DNA from: Prostheceraeus crozeri
Lineage: Eukaryota > Platyhelminthes > Polycladida > Euryleptidae
Reading direction: 5' to 3'
Assembly: GCA_907163375.1 (NCBI GenBank)
Contig: CAJQUW010011309.1
Coordinates: forward strand, 185,109-249,108
Length of the DNA: 64,000 nucleotides
The position numbers and the translations under genes are program-made. Shown here piece after piece: positions 34,201-48,500 of this stretch. Under the pieces are notes generated by a model that had not been told where the DNA came from, made no database searches, and saw nothing but the letters and a program-made list of their open reading frames with translations. The first letter of the stretch is position 1; the number at the start of each line of letters is the position of its first letter.

Positions 34201-35182
34201 TCACTCACCTTCAAGTAAAGTTTCATCAAAATCCATCCAATACTCTGTCCTACACAGCCTTCACAAGTTTGAAAATATGGCCTATTCAGCGACATTTTAA
34301 ACTTTCAAACACACATCGAGCCACAACTTCTGCGCATCTTTGCGGAAAACGCAATAGAGCCAAACTTAAGCGCTACACTACCTCACTCACCTTCAAGCAA
34401 AGTTTCATCAAAATCCATCAAATACTCTGTCCTACACAGCCTTCACAAGTTTGAAAATATGGCCTATTCAGCGACATTTCAAACTTTCAAACACACATCG
34501 AGCCACAACTTCTGCGCATCTTTGCGGAAAACGCAATAGAGCCAAACTTAACTTCTACACTACCTCACTCACCTTCAAGCAAAGTTTCATCAAAATCCAT
34601 TCAATACTCTGTCCGACACAGCCTTCACAAGTTTGAAAATATGGCCTATTCAGCGACATTTCAAACTTTCAAACACACATCGAGCCACAACTTCTGCGCA
34701 TCTTTGCGGAAAACGCAATAGAGCCAAACTTAAGCTCTACACTACCTCACTCACCTTCAAGCAAAGTTTCATCAAAATCCATCAAATACTCTGTCCGACA
34801 CAGCCTTCACAAGTTTGAAAATATGGCCTATTCAGCGACATTTCAAACTTTCAAACACACATCGAGCCACAACTTCTGCGCATCTTTGCGGAAAACGCAA
34901 TAGAGCCAAACTTAAGCTCTACACTACCTCACTCACCTTCAAGCAAAGTTTCATCAAAATCCATCAAATACTCTGTCCTACACAGCCTTCACAAGTTTGA
35001 AAATATGGCCTATTCAGCGACATTTCAAACTTTCAAACACACATCGAGCCACAACTTCTGCGCATCTTTGCGGAAAACGCAATAGAGCCAAACTTAAGCT
35101 CTACACTACCTCACTCACCTTCAAGCAAAGTTTCATCAAAATCCATTCAATACTCTGTCCGACACAGCCTTCACAAGTTTGA
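28263..35182 (+). repeat. Higher-order repeats with 6- and 30-monomer spacing
   Basis: Rare variants recur at fixed offsets. Monomers starting 29901-30629 and 30993-31721 share TAAGCGCTAC, TGGGCATC and following alleles at 1092 bp (6 x 182), and the same pair type starts at 28809. Variants at 28263, 28627, 28809 and 28991 recur at 33723, 34087, 34269 and 34451, an offset of 5460 bp (30 x 182). Confidence 0.75.
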
Positions 35183-35360
35183 AAATATGGCCTATTCAGC
35201 GACATTTCAAACTTTCAAACACACATCGAGCCACAACTTCTGCGCATCTTTGCGGAAAACGCAATAGAGCCAAACTTAAGCTCTACACTACCTCACTCAC
35301 CTTCAAGTAAAGTTTCATCAAAATCCATCCAATACTCTGTCCGACACAGCCTTCACAAGT

Positions 35361-38300
35361 TTGAAAATATGGCCTATTCAGCGACATTTCAAACTTTCAA
35401 ACACACATCGAGCCACAACTTCTGCGCATCTTTGCGGAAAACGCAATAGAGCCAAACTTAAGCTTTACACTACCTCAATCACCTTCAAGCAAAGTTTCAT
35501 CAAAATCCATCCAATACTCTGTCCGACACAGCCTTCACAAGTTTGAAAATATGGCCTATTCAGCGACATTTCAAACTTTCAAACACACATCGAGCCACAA
35601 CTTCTGCGCATCTTTGCGGAAAACGCAATAGAGCCAAACTTAAGCGCTACACTACCTCACTCACCTTCAAGCAAAGTTTCATCAAAATCCATCAAATACT
35701 CTGTCCGACACAGCCTTCACAAGTTTGAAAATATGGCCTATTCAGCGACATTTCAAACTTTCAAACACACATCGAGCCACAACTTCTGCGCATCTTTGCG
35801 GAAAACGCAATAGAGCCAAACTTAAGCTCTACACTACCTCACTCACCTTCAAGAAAAGTTTCATCAAAATCCATCCAATACTCTGTCCTACACAGCCTTC
35901 ACAAGTTTGAAAATATGTCCTATTCAGCGACATTTCAAACTTTCAAACACACATCGAGCCACAACTTCTGCGCATCTTTGCGGAAAACGCAATAGAGCCA
36001 AACTTAAGCTCTACACTACCTCACTCACCTTCAAGCAAAGTTTCATCAAAATCCATCAAATACTCTGTCCTACACAGCCTTCACAAGTTTGAAAATATGG
36101 CCTATTCAGCGACATTTCAAACTTTCAAACACACATCGAGCCACAACTTCTGCGCATCTTTGCGGAAAACGCAATAGAGCCAAACTTAAGCTCTACACTA
36201 CCTCACTCACCTTCAAGTAAAGTTTCATCAAAATCCATCCAATACTCTGTCCTACACAGCCTTCACAAGTTTGAAAATATGGCCTATTCAGTGACATTTC
36301 AAACTTTCAAACACACATCGAGCCACAACTTCTGCGCATCTTTGCGGAAAACGCAATAGAGCCAAACTTAAGCTTTACACTACCTCACTCACCTTCAAGC
36401 AAAGTTTCATCAAAATCCATCCAATACTCTGTCCGACACAGCCTTCACAAGTTTGAAAATATGGCCTATTCAGCGACATTTCAAACTTTCAAACACACAT
36501 CGAGCCACAACTTCTGCGCATCTTTGCGGAAAACGCAATAGAGCCAAACTTAAGCTCTACACTACCTCACTCACCTTCAAGTAAAGTTTCATCAAAATCC
36601 ATCCAATACTCTGTCCGACACAGCCTTCACAAGTTTGAAAATATGGCCTATTCAGCGACATTTCAAACTTTCAAACACACATCGAGCCACAACTTCTGCG
36701 CATCTTTGCGGAAAACGCAATAGAGCCAAACTTAAGCTTTACACTACCTCAATCACCTTCAAGCAAAGTTTCATCAAAATCCATCCAATACTCTGTCCGA
36801 CACAGCCTTCACAAGTTTGAAAATATGGCCTATTCAGCGACATTTCAAACTTTCAAACACACATCGAGCCACAACTTCTGCGCATCTTTGCGGAAAACGC
36901 AATAGAGCCAAACTTAAGCGCTACACTACCTCACTCACCTTCAAGCAAAGTTTCATCAAAATCCATCAAATACTCTGTCCGACACAGCCTTCACAAGTTT
37001 GAAAATATGGCCTATTCAGCGACATTTCAAACTTTCAAACACACATCGAGCCACAACTTCTGGGCATCTTTGCGGAAAACGCAATAGAGCCGAACTTAAG
37101 CTCTATACTACCTCACTCACCTTCAAGAAAAGTTTCATCAAAATCCATCCAATACTCTGTCCTACACAGCCTTCACAAGTTTGAAAATATGTCCTATTCA
37201 GCGACATTTCAAACTTTCAAACACACATCGAGCCACAACTTCTGCGCATCTTTGCGGAAAACGCAATAGAGCCAAACTTAAGCTCTACACTACCTCACTC
37301 ACCTTCAAGCAAAGTTTCATCAAAATCCATCAAATACTCTGTCCTACACAGCCTTCACAAGTTTGAAAATATGGCCTATTCAGCGACATTTCAAACTTTC
37401 AAACACACATCGAGCCACAACTTCTGCGCATCTTTGCGGAAAACGCAATAGAGCCAAACTTAAGCTCTACACTACCTCACTCACCTTCAAGTAAAGTTTC
37501 ATCAAAATCCATCCAATACTCTGTCCTACACAGCCTTCACAAGTTTGAAAATATGGCCTATTCAGTGACATTTCAAACTTTCAAACACACATCGAGCCAC
37601 AACTTCTGCGCATCTTTGCGGAAAACGCAATAGAGCCAAACTTAAGCTTTACACTACCTCACTCACCTTCAAGCAAAGTTTCATCAAAATCCATCCAATA
37701 CTCTGTCCGACACAGCCTTCACAAGTTTGAAAATATGGCCTATTCAGCGACATTTCAAACTTTCAAACACACATCGAGCCACAACTTCTGCGCATCTTTT
37801 CGGAAAACGCAATAGAGCCAAACGTAAGCTCTACACTACCTCACTCACCTTCAAGCAAAGTTTCATCAAAATCCATCCAATACTCTGTCCTACACAGCCT
37901 TCACAAGTTTGAAAATATGGCCTATTCAGCGACATTTCAAACTTTCAAACACACATCGAGCCAAAACGTCTGCGCATCTTTGCGGAAAACGCAATAGAGC
38001 CAAACTTAAGCTCTACACTACCTCACTCACCTTCAAGTAAAGTTTCATCAAAATCCATTCAATACTCTGTCTGACACAGCCTTCACAAGTTTGAAAATAT
38101 GTCCTATTCAGCGACATTTCAAACTTTCAAACACACATCGAGCCACAACTTCTGCGCATCTTTGCGGAAAGCGCAATAGAGCCAAACTTAAGCTCTACAA
38201 TACCTCACTCACCTTCAAGAAAAGTTTCATCAAAATCCATCCAATACTCTGTCCTACACAGCCTTCACAAGTTTGAAAATATGGCCTATTCAGCGACATT

Positions 38301-39550
38301 TCAAACTTTCAAACACACATCGAGCCACAACTTCTGCGCATCTTTGCGGAAAACGCAATAGAGCCAAACTTAAGCTCTACAATACCTCACTCACCTTCAA
38401 GCAAAGTTTCATCAAAATCCATCCAATACTCTGTCCGACACAGCCTTCACAAGTTTGAAAATATGGCCTATTCAGCGACATTTCAAACTTTCAAACACAC
38501 ATCGAGCCACAACTTCTGCACATCTTTGCGGAAAACGCAATAGAGCCAAACTTAAGCTCTACACTACCTCACTCACCTTCAAGCAAAGTTTCATCAAAAT
38601 CCATCCAATACTCTGTCCTACACAGCCTTCACAAGTTTGAAAATATGGCCTATTCAGCGACATTTCAAACTTTCAAACACACATCGAGCCACAACTTCTG
38701 CGCATCTTTGCGGAAAACGCAATAGAGCCAAACTTAAGCTCTACAATACCTCACTCACCTTCAAGCAAAGTTTCATCAAAATCCATCCAATACTCTGTCC
38801 GACACAGCCTTCACAAGTTTGAAAATATTGCCTATTCAGCGACATTTCAAACTTTCAAACACACATCGAGCCACAACTTCTGCGCATCTTTGCGGAAAAC
38901 GCAATAGAGCCACACTTAAGCTTTACACTACCTCACTCACCTTCAAGCAAAGTTTCATCAAAATCCATCCAATACTCTGTCCGACACAGCCTTCACAAGT
39001 TTGAAAATATGGCCTATTCAGCGACATTTCAAACTTTCAAACACACATCGAGCCACAACTTCTGCGCATCTTTTCGGAAAACGCAATAGAGCCAAACGTA
39101 AGCTCTACACTACCTCACTCACCTTCAAGCAAAGTTTCATCAAAATCCATCCAATACTCTGTCCTACACAGCCTTCACAAGTTTTGAAAATATGGCCTAT
39201 TCAGCGACATTTCAAACTTTCAAACACACATCGAGCCAAAACGTCTGCGCATCTTTGCGGAAAACGCAATAGAGCCAAACTTAAGCTCTACACTACCTCA
39301 CTCACCTTCAAGTAAAGTTTCATCAAAATCCATTCAATACTCTGTCTGACACAGCCTTCACAAGTTTGAAAATATGTCCTATTCAGCGACATTTCAAACT
39401 TTCAAACACACATCGAGCCACAACTTCTGCGCATCTTTGCGGAAAACGCAATAGAGCCAAACTTAAGCTCTACAATACCTCACTCACCTTCAAGCAAAGT
39501 TTCATCAAAATCCATCCAATACTCTGTCCTACACAGCCTTCACAAGTTTG
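35361..39550 (+). repeat. Higher-order repeats with 7-monomer spacing
   Basis: The run starting 35361, 35543, 35725 and 35907 (alleles CTCAATCAC, TAAGCGC, CAAGAAAAG, ATGTCC) recurs at 36635, 36817, 36999 and 37181, offset 1274 bp (7 x 182). The TTTTCGG/AAACGTAAG monomer at 37727 recurs at 39001 with the same offset. Confidence 0.75.
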
Positions 39551-42500
39551 AAAATATGGCCTATTCAGCGACATTTCAAACTTTCAAACACACATCGAGC
39601 CACAACTTCTGCGCATCTTTGCGGAAAACGCAATAGAGCCAAACTTAAGCGCTACACTACCTCACTCACCTTCAAGCAAAGTTTCATCAAAATCCATCGA
39701 ATACTCTGTCCGACACAGCCTTCACAATTTTGAAAATATGGCCTATTCAGCGACATTTCAAACTTTCAAACACACATCGAGCCACAACTTCTGCGCATCT
39801 TTGCGGAAAAAGCAATAGAGCCAAACTTAAGCTCTACACTACCTCACTCACCTTCAAGCAAAGTTTCATCAAAATCCATCCAATACTCTGTCCTACACAG
39901 CCTTCACAAGTTTGAAAATATGGCCTATTCAGCGACATTTCAAACTTTCAAACACACATCGAGCCACAACTTCTGCGCATCTTTGCGGAAAACGCAATAG
40001 AGCCAAACTTAAGCTCTACACTACCTCACTCACCTTCAAGCAAAGTTTCATCAAAATCCATCCAATACTCTGTCCGACACAGCCTTCACAAGTTTGAAAA
40101 TATGGCCTATTCAGCGACATTTCAAACTTTCAAACACACATCGAGCCACAACTTCTGCGCATCTTTGCGGAAAACGCAATAGAGCCAAACTTAAGCTCTA
40201 CACTACCTCACTCACCTTCAAGTAAAGTTTCATCAAAATCCATCCAATACTCTGTCCGACACAGCCTTCACAAGTTTGAAAATATTGCCGATTCAGCGAC
40301 ATTTCAAACTTTCAAACACACATCGAGCCACAACTTCTGCGCATCTTTGCGGAAAACGCAATAGAGCCAAACTTAAGCTCTACACTACCTCACTCACCTT
40401 CAAGTAAAGTTTCATCAAAATCCATCCAATACTCTGTCCTACACAGCCTTCACAAGTTTGAAAATATGGCCTATTCAGCGACATTTTAAACTTTCAAACA
40501 CACATCGAGCCACAACTTCTGCGCATCTTTGCGGAAAACGCAATAGAGCCAAACTTAAGCGCTACACTACCTCACTCACCTTCAAGCAAAGTTTCATCAA
40601 AATCCATCAAATACTCTGTCCGACACAGCCTTCACAAGTTTGAAAATATTGCCTATTCAGCGACATTTCAAACTTTCAAACACACATCGAGCCACAACTT
40701 CTGCGCATCTTTGCGGAAAACGCAATAGAGCCAAACCTAAGCTCTACACTACCTCACTCACCTTCAAACAAAGTTTCATCAAAATCCATCCAATACTCTG
40801 TCCGACACAGCCTTCGCAAGTTTGAAAATATTGCCGATTCAGCGACATTTCAAACTTTCAAACACACATCGAGCCACAACTTCTGCGCATCTTTGCGGAA
40901 AACGCAATAGAGCCAAACTTAAGCTCTACACTACCTCACTCACCTTCAAGTAAAGTTTCATCAAAATCCATCCAATACTCTGTCCTACACAGCCTTCACA
41001 AGTTTGAAAATATGGCCTATTCAGCGACATTTTAAACTTTCAAACACACATCGAGCCACAACTTCTGCGCATCTTTGCGGAAAACGCAATAGAGCCAAAC
41101 TTAAGCGCTACACTACCTCACTCACCTTCAAGCAAAGTTTCATCAAAATCCATCAAATACTCTGTCCGACACAGCCTTCACAAGTTTGAAAATATTGCCT
41201 ATTCAGCGACATTTCAAACTTTCAAACACACATCGAGCCACAACTTCTGCGCATCTTTGCGGAAAACGCAATAGAGCCAAACCTAAGCTCTACACTACCT
41301 CACTCACCTTCAAACAAAGTTTCATCAAAATCCATCCAATACTCTGTCCGACACAGCCTTCGCAAGTTTGAAAATATTGCCGATTCAGCGACATTTCAAA
41401 CTTTCAAACACACATCGAGCCACAACTTCTGCGCATCTTTGCGGAAAACGCAATAGAGCCAAACTTAAGCTCTACACTACCTCACTCACCTTCAAGCAAA
41501 GTTTCATCAAAATCCATCGAATACTCTGTCCTACACAGCCTTCACAAGTTTGAAAATATGGCCTATTCAGCGACATTTTAAACTTTCAAACACACATCGA
41601 GCCACAACTTCTGCGCATCTTTGCGGAAAACGCAATAGAGCCAAACTTAAGCGCTACACTACCTCACTCACCTTCAAGCAAAGTTTCATCAAAATCCATC
41701 AAATACTCTGTCCGACACAGTCTTCACAAGTTTGAAAATATGGCCTATTCAGCGACATTTCAAACTTTCAAACACACATCGAGCCACAACTTCTGCGCAT
41801 CTTTGCGGAAAACGCAATAGAGCCAAACTTAAGCTCTACAATACCTCACTCACCTTCAAGCAAAGTTTCATCAAAATCCATCCAATACTCTGTCCTACAC
41901 AGCCTTCACAAGTTTGAAAATATGGCCTATTCAGCGACATTTCAAACTTTCAAACACACATCGAGCCACAACTTCTGCGCATCTTTGCGGAAAACGCAAT
42001 AGAGCCAAACTTAAGCGCTACACTACCTCACTCACCTTCAAGCAAAGTTTCATCAAAATCCATCGAATACTCTGTCCGACACAGCCTTCACAAGTTTGAA
42101 AATATGGCCTATTCAGCGACATTTCAAACTTTCAAACACACATCGAGCCACAACTTCTGCGCATCTTTGCGGAAAAAGCAATAGAGCCAAACTTAAGCTC
42201 TACACTACCTCACTCACCTTCAAGCAAAGTTTCATCAAAATCCATCCAATACTCTGTCCTACACAGCCTTCACAAGTTTGAAAATATGGCCTATTCAGCG
42301 ACATTTCAAACTTTCAAACACACATCGAGCCACAACTTCTGCGCATCTTTGCGGAAAACGCAATAGAGCCAAACTTAAGCTCTACACTACCTCACTCACC
42401 TTCAAGCAAAGTTTCATCAAAATCCATCCAATACTCTGTCCGACACAGCCTTCACAAGTTTGAAAATATGGCCTATTCAGCGACATTTCAAACTTTCAAA

Positions 42501-43737
42501 CACACATCGAGCCACAACTTCTGCGCATCTTTGCGGAAAACGCAATAGAGCCAAACTTAAGCTCTACACTACCTCACTCACCTTCAAGTAAAGTTTCATC
42601 AAAATCCATCCAATACTCTGTCCGACACAGCCTTCACAAGTTTGAAAATATTGCCGATTCAGCGACATTTCAAACTTTCAAACACACATCGAGCCACAAC
42701 TTCTGCGCATCTTTGCGGAAAACGCAATAGAGCCAAACTTAAGCTCTACACTACCTCACTCACCTTCAAGTAAAGTTTCATCAAAATCCATCCAATACTC
42801 TGTCCTACACAGCCTTCACAAGTTTGAAAATATGGCCTATTCAGCGACATTTTAAACTTTCAAACACACATCGAGCCACAACTTCTGCGCATCTTTGCGG
42901 AAAACGCAATAGAGCCAAACTTAAGCGCTACACTACCTCACTCACCTTCAAGCAAAGTTTCATCAAAATCCATCAAATACTCTGTCCGACACAGCCTTCA
43001 CAAGTTTGAAAATATTGCCTATTCAGCGACATTTCAAACTTTCAAACACACATCGAGCCACAACTTCTGCGCATCTTTGCGGAAAACGCAATAGAGCCAA
43101 ACCTAAGCTCTACACTACCTCACTCACCTTCAAACAAAGTTTCATCAAAATCCATCCAATACTCTGTCCGACACAGCCTTCGCAAGTTTGAAAATATTGC
43201 CGATTCAGCGACATTTCAAACTTTCAAACACACATCGAGCCACAACTTCTGCGCATCTTTGCGGAAAACGCAATAGAGCCAAACTTAAGCTCTACACTAC
43301 CTCACTCACCTTCAAGCAAAGTTTCATCAAAATCCATCGAATACTCTGTCCTACACAGCCTTCACAAGTTTGAAAATATGGCCTATTCAGCGACATTTTA
43401 AACTTTCAAACACACATCGAGCCACAACTTCTGCGCATCTTTGCGGAAAACGCAATAGAGCCAAACTTAAGCGCTACACTACCTCACTCACCTTCAAGCA
43501 AAGTTTCATCAAAATCCATCAAATACTCTGTCCGACACAGTCTTCACAAGTTTGAAAATATGGCCTATTCAGCGACATTTCAAACTTTCAAACACACATC
43601 GAGCCACAACTTCTGCGCATCTTTGCGGAAAACGCAATAGAGCCAAACTTAAGCTCTACAATACCTCACTCACCTTCAAGCAAAGTTTCATCAAAATCCA
43701 TCCAATACTCTGTCCGACACAGCCTTCACAAGTTTGA
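39548..43737 (+). repeat. Nested duplications of 13, 10 and 3 monomers
   Basis: The unique change GGAAAAAGCAA occurs at about 39803 and 42169, offset 2366 bp (13 x 182). The trio CAAACCTAAGC, CAAACAAAG and TTCGCAAG occurs at about 40736, 41282 and 43102, offsets 546 bp (3 x 182) and 1820 bp (10 x 182). The blocks therefore overlap and are nested. Confidence 0.85.
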
Positions 43738-44097
43738 AAATATGGCCTATTCAGCGACATTTCAAACTTTCAAACACACATCGAGCCACAACTTCTGCGC
43801 ATCTTTGCGGAAAACGCAATAGAGCCAAACTTAAGCTCTACACTACCTCACTCACCTTCAAGTAAAGTTTCATCAAAATCCATCCAATACTCTGTCCGAC
43901 ACAGCCTTCACAAGTTTGAAAATATTGCCGATTCAGCGACATTTCAAACTTTCAAACACACATCGAGCCACAACTTCTGCGCATCTTTGCGGAAAACGCA
44001 ATAGAGCCAAACTTAAGCTCTACACTACCTCACTCACCTTCAAGTAAAGTTTCATCAAAATCCATCCAATACTCTGTCCTACACAGCCTTCACAAGT

Positions 44098-45557
44098 TTG
44101 AAAATATGGCCTATTCAGCGACATTTCAAACTTTCAAACACACATCGAGCCACAACTTCTGCGCATCTTTGCGGAAAACGCAATAGAGCCAAACTTAAGC
44201 TCTACACTACCTCACTCACCTTCAAGCAAAGTTTCATCAAAATCCATCCAATACTCTGTCCTACACAGCCTTCACAAGTTTGAAAATATGGCCTATTCAG
44301 CGACATTTTAAACTTTCAAACACACATCGAGCCACAACTTCTGCGCATCTTTGCGGAAAACGCAATAGAGCCAAACTTAAGCTCTACACTACCTCACTCA
44401 CCTTCAAGCAAAGTTTCATCAAAATCCATCCAATACTCTGTCCGACACAGCCTTCACAAGTTTGAAAATATGGCCTATTCAGCGACATTTCAAACTTTCA
44501 AACACACATCGAGCCACAACTTCTGCGCATCTTTGCGGAAAACGCAATAGAGCCAAACTTAAGCTCTACACTACCTCACTCACCTTCAAGCAAAGTTTCA
44601 TCAAAATCCATCCAATACTCTGTCCTACACAGCCTTCACAAGTTTGAAAATATGGCCTATTCAGCGACATTTCAAACTTTCAAACACACATCGAGCCACA
44701 ACTTCTGCGCATCTTTGCGGAAAACGCAATAGAGCCAAACTTAAGCTCTACAATACCTCACTCACCTTCAAGCAAAGTTTCATCAAAATCCATCAAATAC
44801 TCTGTCCGACACAGCCTTCACAAGTTTGAAAATATGGCCTATTCAGCGACATTTCAAACTTTCAAACACACATCGAGCCACAACTTCTGCGCATCTTTGC
44901 GGAAAACGCAATAGAGCCAAACTTAAGCTCTACACTACCTCACTCACCTTCAAGCAAAGTTTCATCAAAATCCATCCAATACTCTGTCCTACACAGCCTT
45001 CACAAGTTTGAAAATATGGCCTATTCAGCGACATTTTAAACTTTCAAACACACATCGAGCCACAACTTCTGCGCATCTTTGCGGAAAACGCAATAGAGCC
45101 AAACTTAAGCTCTACACTACCTCACTCACCTTCAAGCAAAGTTTCATCAAAATCCATCCAATACTCTGTCCGACACAGCCTTCACAAGTTTGAAAATATG
45201 GCCTATTCAGCGACATTTCAAACTTTCAAACACACATCGAGCCACAACTTCTGCGCATCTTTGCGGAAAACGCAATAGAGCCAAACTTAAGCTCTACACT
45301 ACCTCACTCACCTTCAAGCAAAGTTTCATCAAAATCCATCCAATACTCTGTCCTACACAGCCTTCACAAGTTTGAAAATATGGCCTATTCAGCGACATTT
45401 CAAACTTTCAAACACACATCGAGCCACAACTTCTGCGCATCTTTGCGGAAAACGCAATAGAGCCAAACTTAAGCTCTACAATACCTCACTCACCTTCAAG
45501 CAAAGTTTCATCAAAATCCATCCAATACTCTGTCCGACACAGCCTTCACAAGTTTGA
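44098..45557 (+). repeat. Four-monomer higher-order repeat, two copies
   Basis: Monomers starting 44098, 44280, 44462 and 44644 are repeated at 44826, 45008, 45190 and 45372 (728 bp). The second of each carries CATTTTAAAC and the fourth carries CTCTACAATACC. Confidence 0.75.
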
Positions 45558-48500
45558 AAATATGGCCTATTCAGCGACATTTCAAACTTTCAAACACACA
45601 TCGAGCCACAACTTCTGCGCATCTTTGCGGAAAACGCAATAGAGCCACACTTAAGCTTTACACTACCTCATTCACCTTCAAGCAAAGTTTCATCAAAATC
45701 CATCCAATACTCTGTCCTACACAGCCTTCACAAGTTTGAAAATATGGCCTATTCAGCGACATTTCAAACTTTCAAACACACATCGAGCCACAACTTCTGC
45801 GCATCTTTGCGGAAAACGCAATAGAGCCAAACGTAAGCTCTACACTACCTCACTCACCTTCAAGCAAAGTTTCATCAAAATCCATCCAATACTCTGTCCT
45901 ACACAGCCTTCACAAGTTTGAAAATATGGCCTATTCAGCGACATTTCAAACTTTCAAACACACATCGAGCCAAAACGTCTGCGCATCTTTGCGGAAAACG
46001 CAATAGAGCCAAACTTAAGCTCTACACTACCTCACTCACCTTCAAGTAAAGTTTCATCAAAATCCATTCAATACTCTGTCTGACACAGCCTTCACAAGTT
46101 TGAAAATATGTCCTATTCAGCGACATTTCAAACTTTCAAACACACATCGAGCCACAACTTCTGCGCATCTTTGCGGAAAACGCAATAGAGCCAAACTTAA
46201 GCTCTACACTACCTCACTCACCTTCAAGTAAAGTTTCATCAAAATCCATCCGATACTCTGTCCGACACAGCCTTCACAAGTTTGAAAATATGGCCTATTC
46301 AGCGACATTTCAAACTTTCAAACACACATCGAGCCACAACTTCTGCGCATCTTTGCGGAAAACGCAATAGAGCCAAACTTAAGCTCTACACTACCTCACT
46401 CACCTTCAAGCAAAGTTTCATCAAAATCCATCCAATACTCTGTCCTACACAGCCTTCACAAGTTTGAAAATATGGCCTATTCAGCGACATTTCAAACTTT
46501 CAAACACACATCGAGCCACAACTTCTGCGCATCTTTGCGGAAAACGCAATAGAGCCAAACTTAAGCTCTACACTACCTCACTCACCTTCAAGCAAAGTTT
46601 CATCAAAATCCATCCAATACTCTGTCCTACACAGCCTTCACAAGTTTGAAAATATGGCCTATTCAGCGACATTTTAAACTTTCAAACACACATCGAGCCA
46701 CAACTTCTGCGCATCTTTGCGGAAAACGCAATAGAGCCAAACTTAAGCGCTACACTACCTCACTCACCTTCAAGCAAAGTTTCATCAAAATCCATCCAAT
46801 ACTCTGTCCGACACAGCCTTCACAAGTTTGAAAATATGGCCTATTCAGCGACATTTCAAACTTTCAAACACACATCGAGCCACAACTTCTGCGCATCTTT
46901 GCGGAAAACGCAATAGAGCCAAACGTAAGCTCTACACTACCTCACTCACCTTCAAGCAAAGTTTCATCAAAATCCATCCAATACTCTGTCCTACACAGCC
47001 TTCACAAGTTTGAAAATATGGCCTATTCAGCGACATTTCAAACTTTCAAACACACATCGAGCCACAACTTCTGCGCATCTTTGCGGAAAACGCAATAGAG
47101 CCAAACTTAAGCTCTACAATACCTCACTCACCTTCAAGCAAAGTTTCATCAAAATCCATCCAATACTCTGTCCGACACAGCCTTCACAAGTTTGAAAATA
47201 TGGCCTATTCAGCGACATTTCAAACTTTCAAACACACATCGAGCCACAACTTCTGCGCATCTTTGCGGAAAACGCAATAGAGCCACACTTAAGCTTTACA
47301 CTACCTCACTCACCTTCAAGCAAAGTTTCATCAAAATCCATCCAATACTCTGTCCGACACAGCCTTCACAAGTTTGAAAATATGGCCTATTCAGCGACAT
47401 TTCAAACTTTCAAACACACATCGAGCCACAACTTCTGCGCATCTTTTCGGAAAACGCAATAGAGCCAAACGTAAGCTCTACACTACCTCACTCACCTTCA
47501 AGCAAAGTTTCATCAAAATCCATCCAATACTCTGTCCTACACAGCCTTCACAAGTTTGAAAATATGGCCTATTCAGCGACATTTCAAACTTTCAAACACA
47601 CATCGAGCCAAAACGTCTGCGCATCTTTGCGGAAAACGCAATAGAGCCAAACTTAAGCTCTACACTACCTCACTCACCTTCAAGTAAAGTTTCATCAAAA
47701 TCCATTCAATACTCTGTCTGACACAGCCTTCACAAGTTTGAAAATATGTCCTATTCAGCGACATTTCAAACTTTCAAACACACATCGAGCCACAACTTCT
47801 GCGCATCTTTGCGGAAAACGCAATAGAGCCAAACGTAAGCTCTACACTACCTCACTCACCTTCAAGCAAAGTTTCATCAAAATCCATCAAATACTCTGTC
47901 CTACACAGCCTTCACAAGTTTTGAAAATATGGCCTATTCAGCGACATTTCAAACTTTCAAACACACATCGAGCCAAAACTTCTGCGCATCTTTGCGGAAA
48001 ACGCAATAGAGCCAAACTTAAGCTCTACACTACCTCACTCACCTTCAAGTAAAGTTTCATCAAAATCCATTCAATACTCTGTCTGACACAGCCTTCACAA
48101 GTTTGAAAATATGTCCTATTCAGCGACATTTCAAACTTTCAAACACACATCGAACCACAACTTCTGCGCATCTTTGCGGAAAACGCAATAGAGCCAAACT
48201 TAAGCTCTACACTACCTCACTCACCTTCAAGTAAAGTTTCATCAAAATCCATCCAATACTCTGTCCGACACAGCCTTCACAAGTTTGAAAATATTGCCGA
48301 TTCAGCGACATTTCAAACTTTCAAACACACATCGAGCCACAACTTCTGCGCATCTTTGCGGAAAACGCAATAGAGCCAAACTTAAGCTCTACACTACCTC
48401 ACTCACCTTCAAGTAAAGTTTCATCAAAATCCATCCAATACTCTGTCCTACACAGCCTTCACAAGTTTGAAAATATGGCCTATTCAGCGACATTTCAAAC

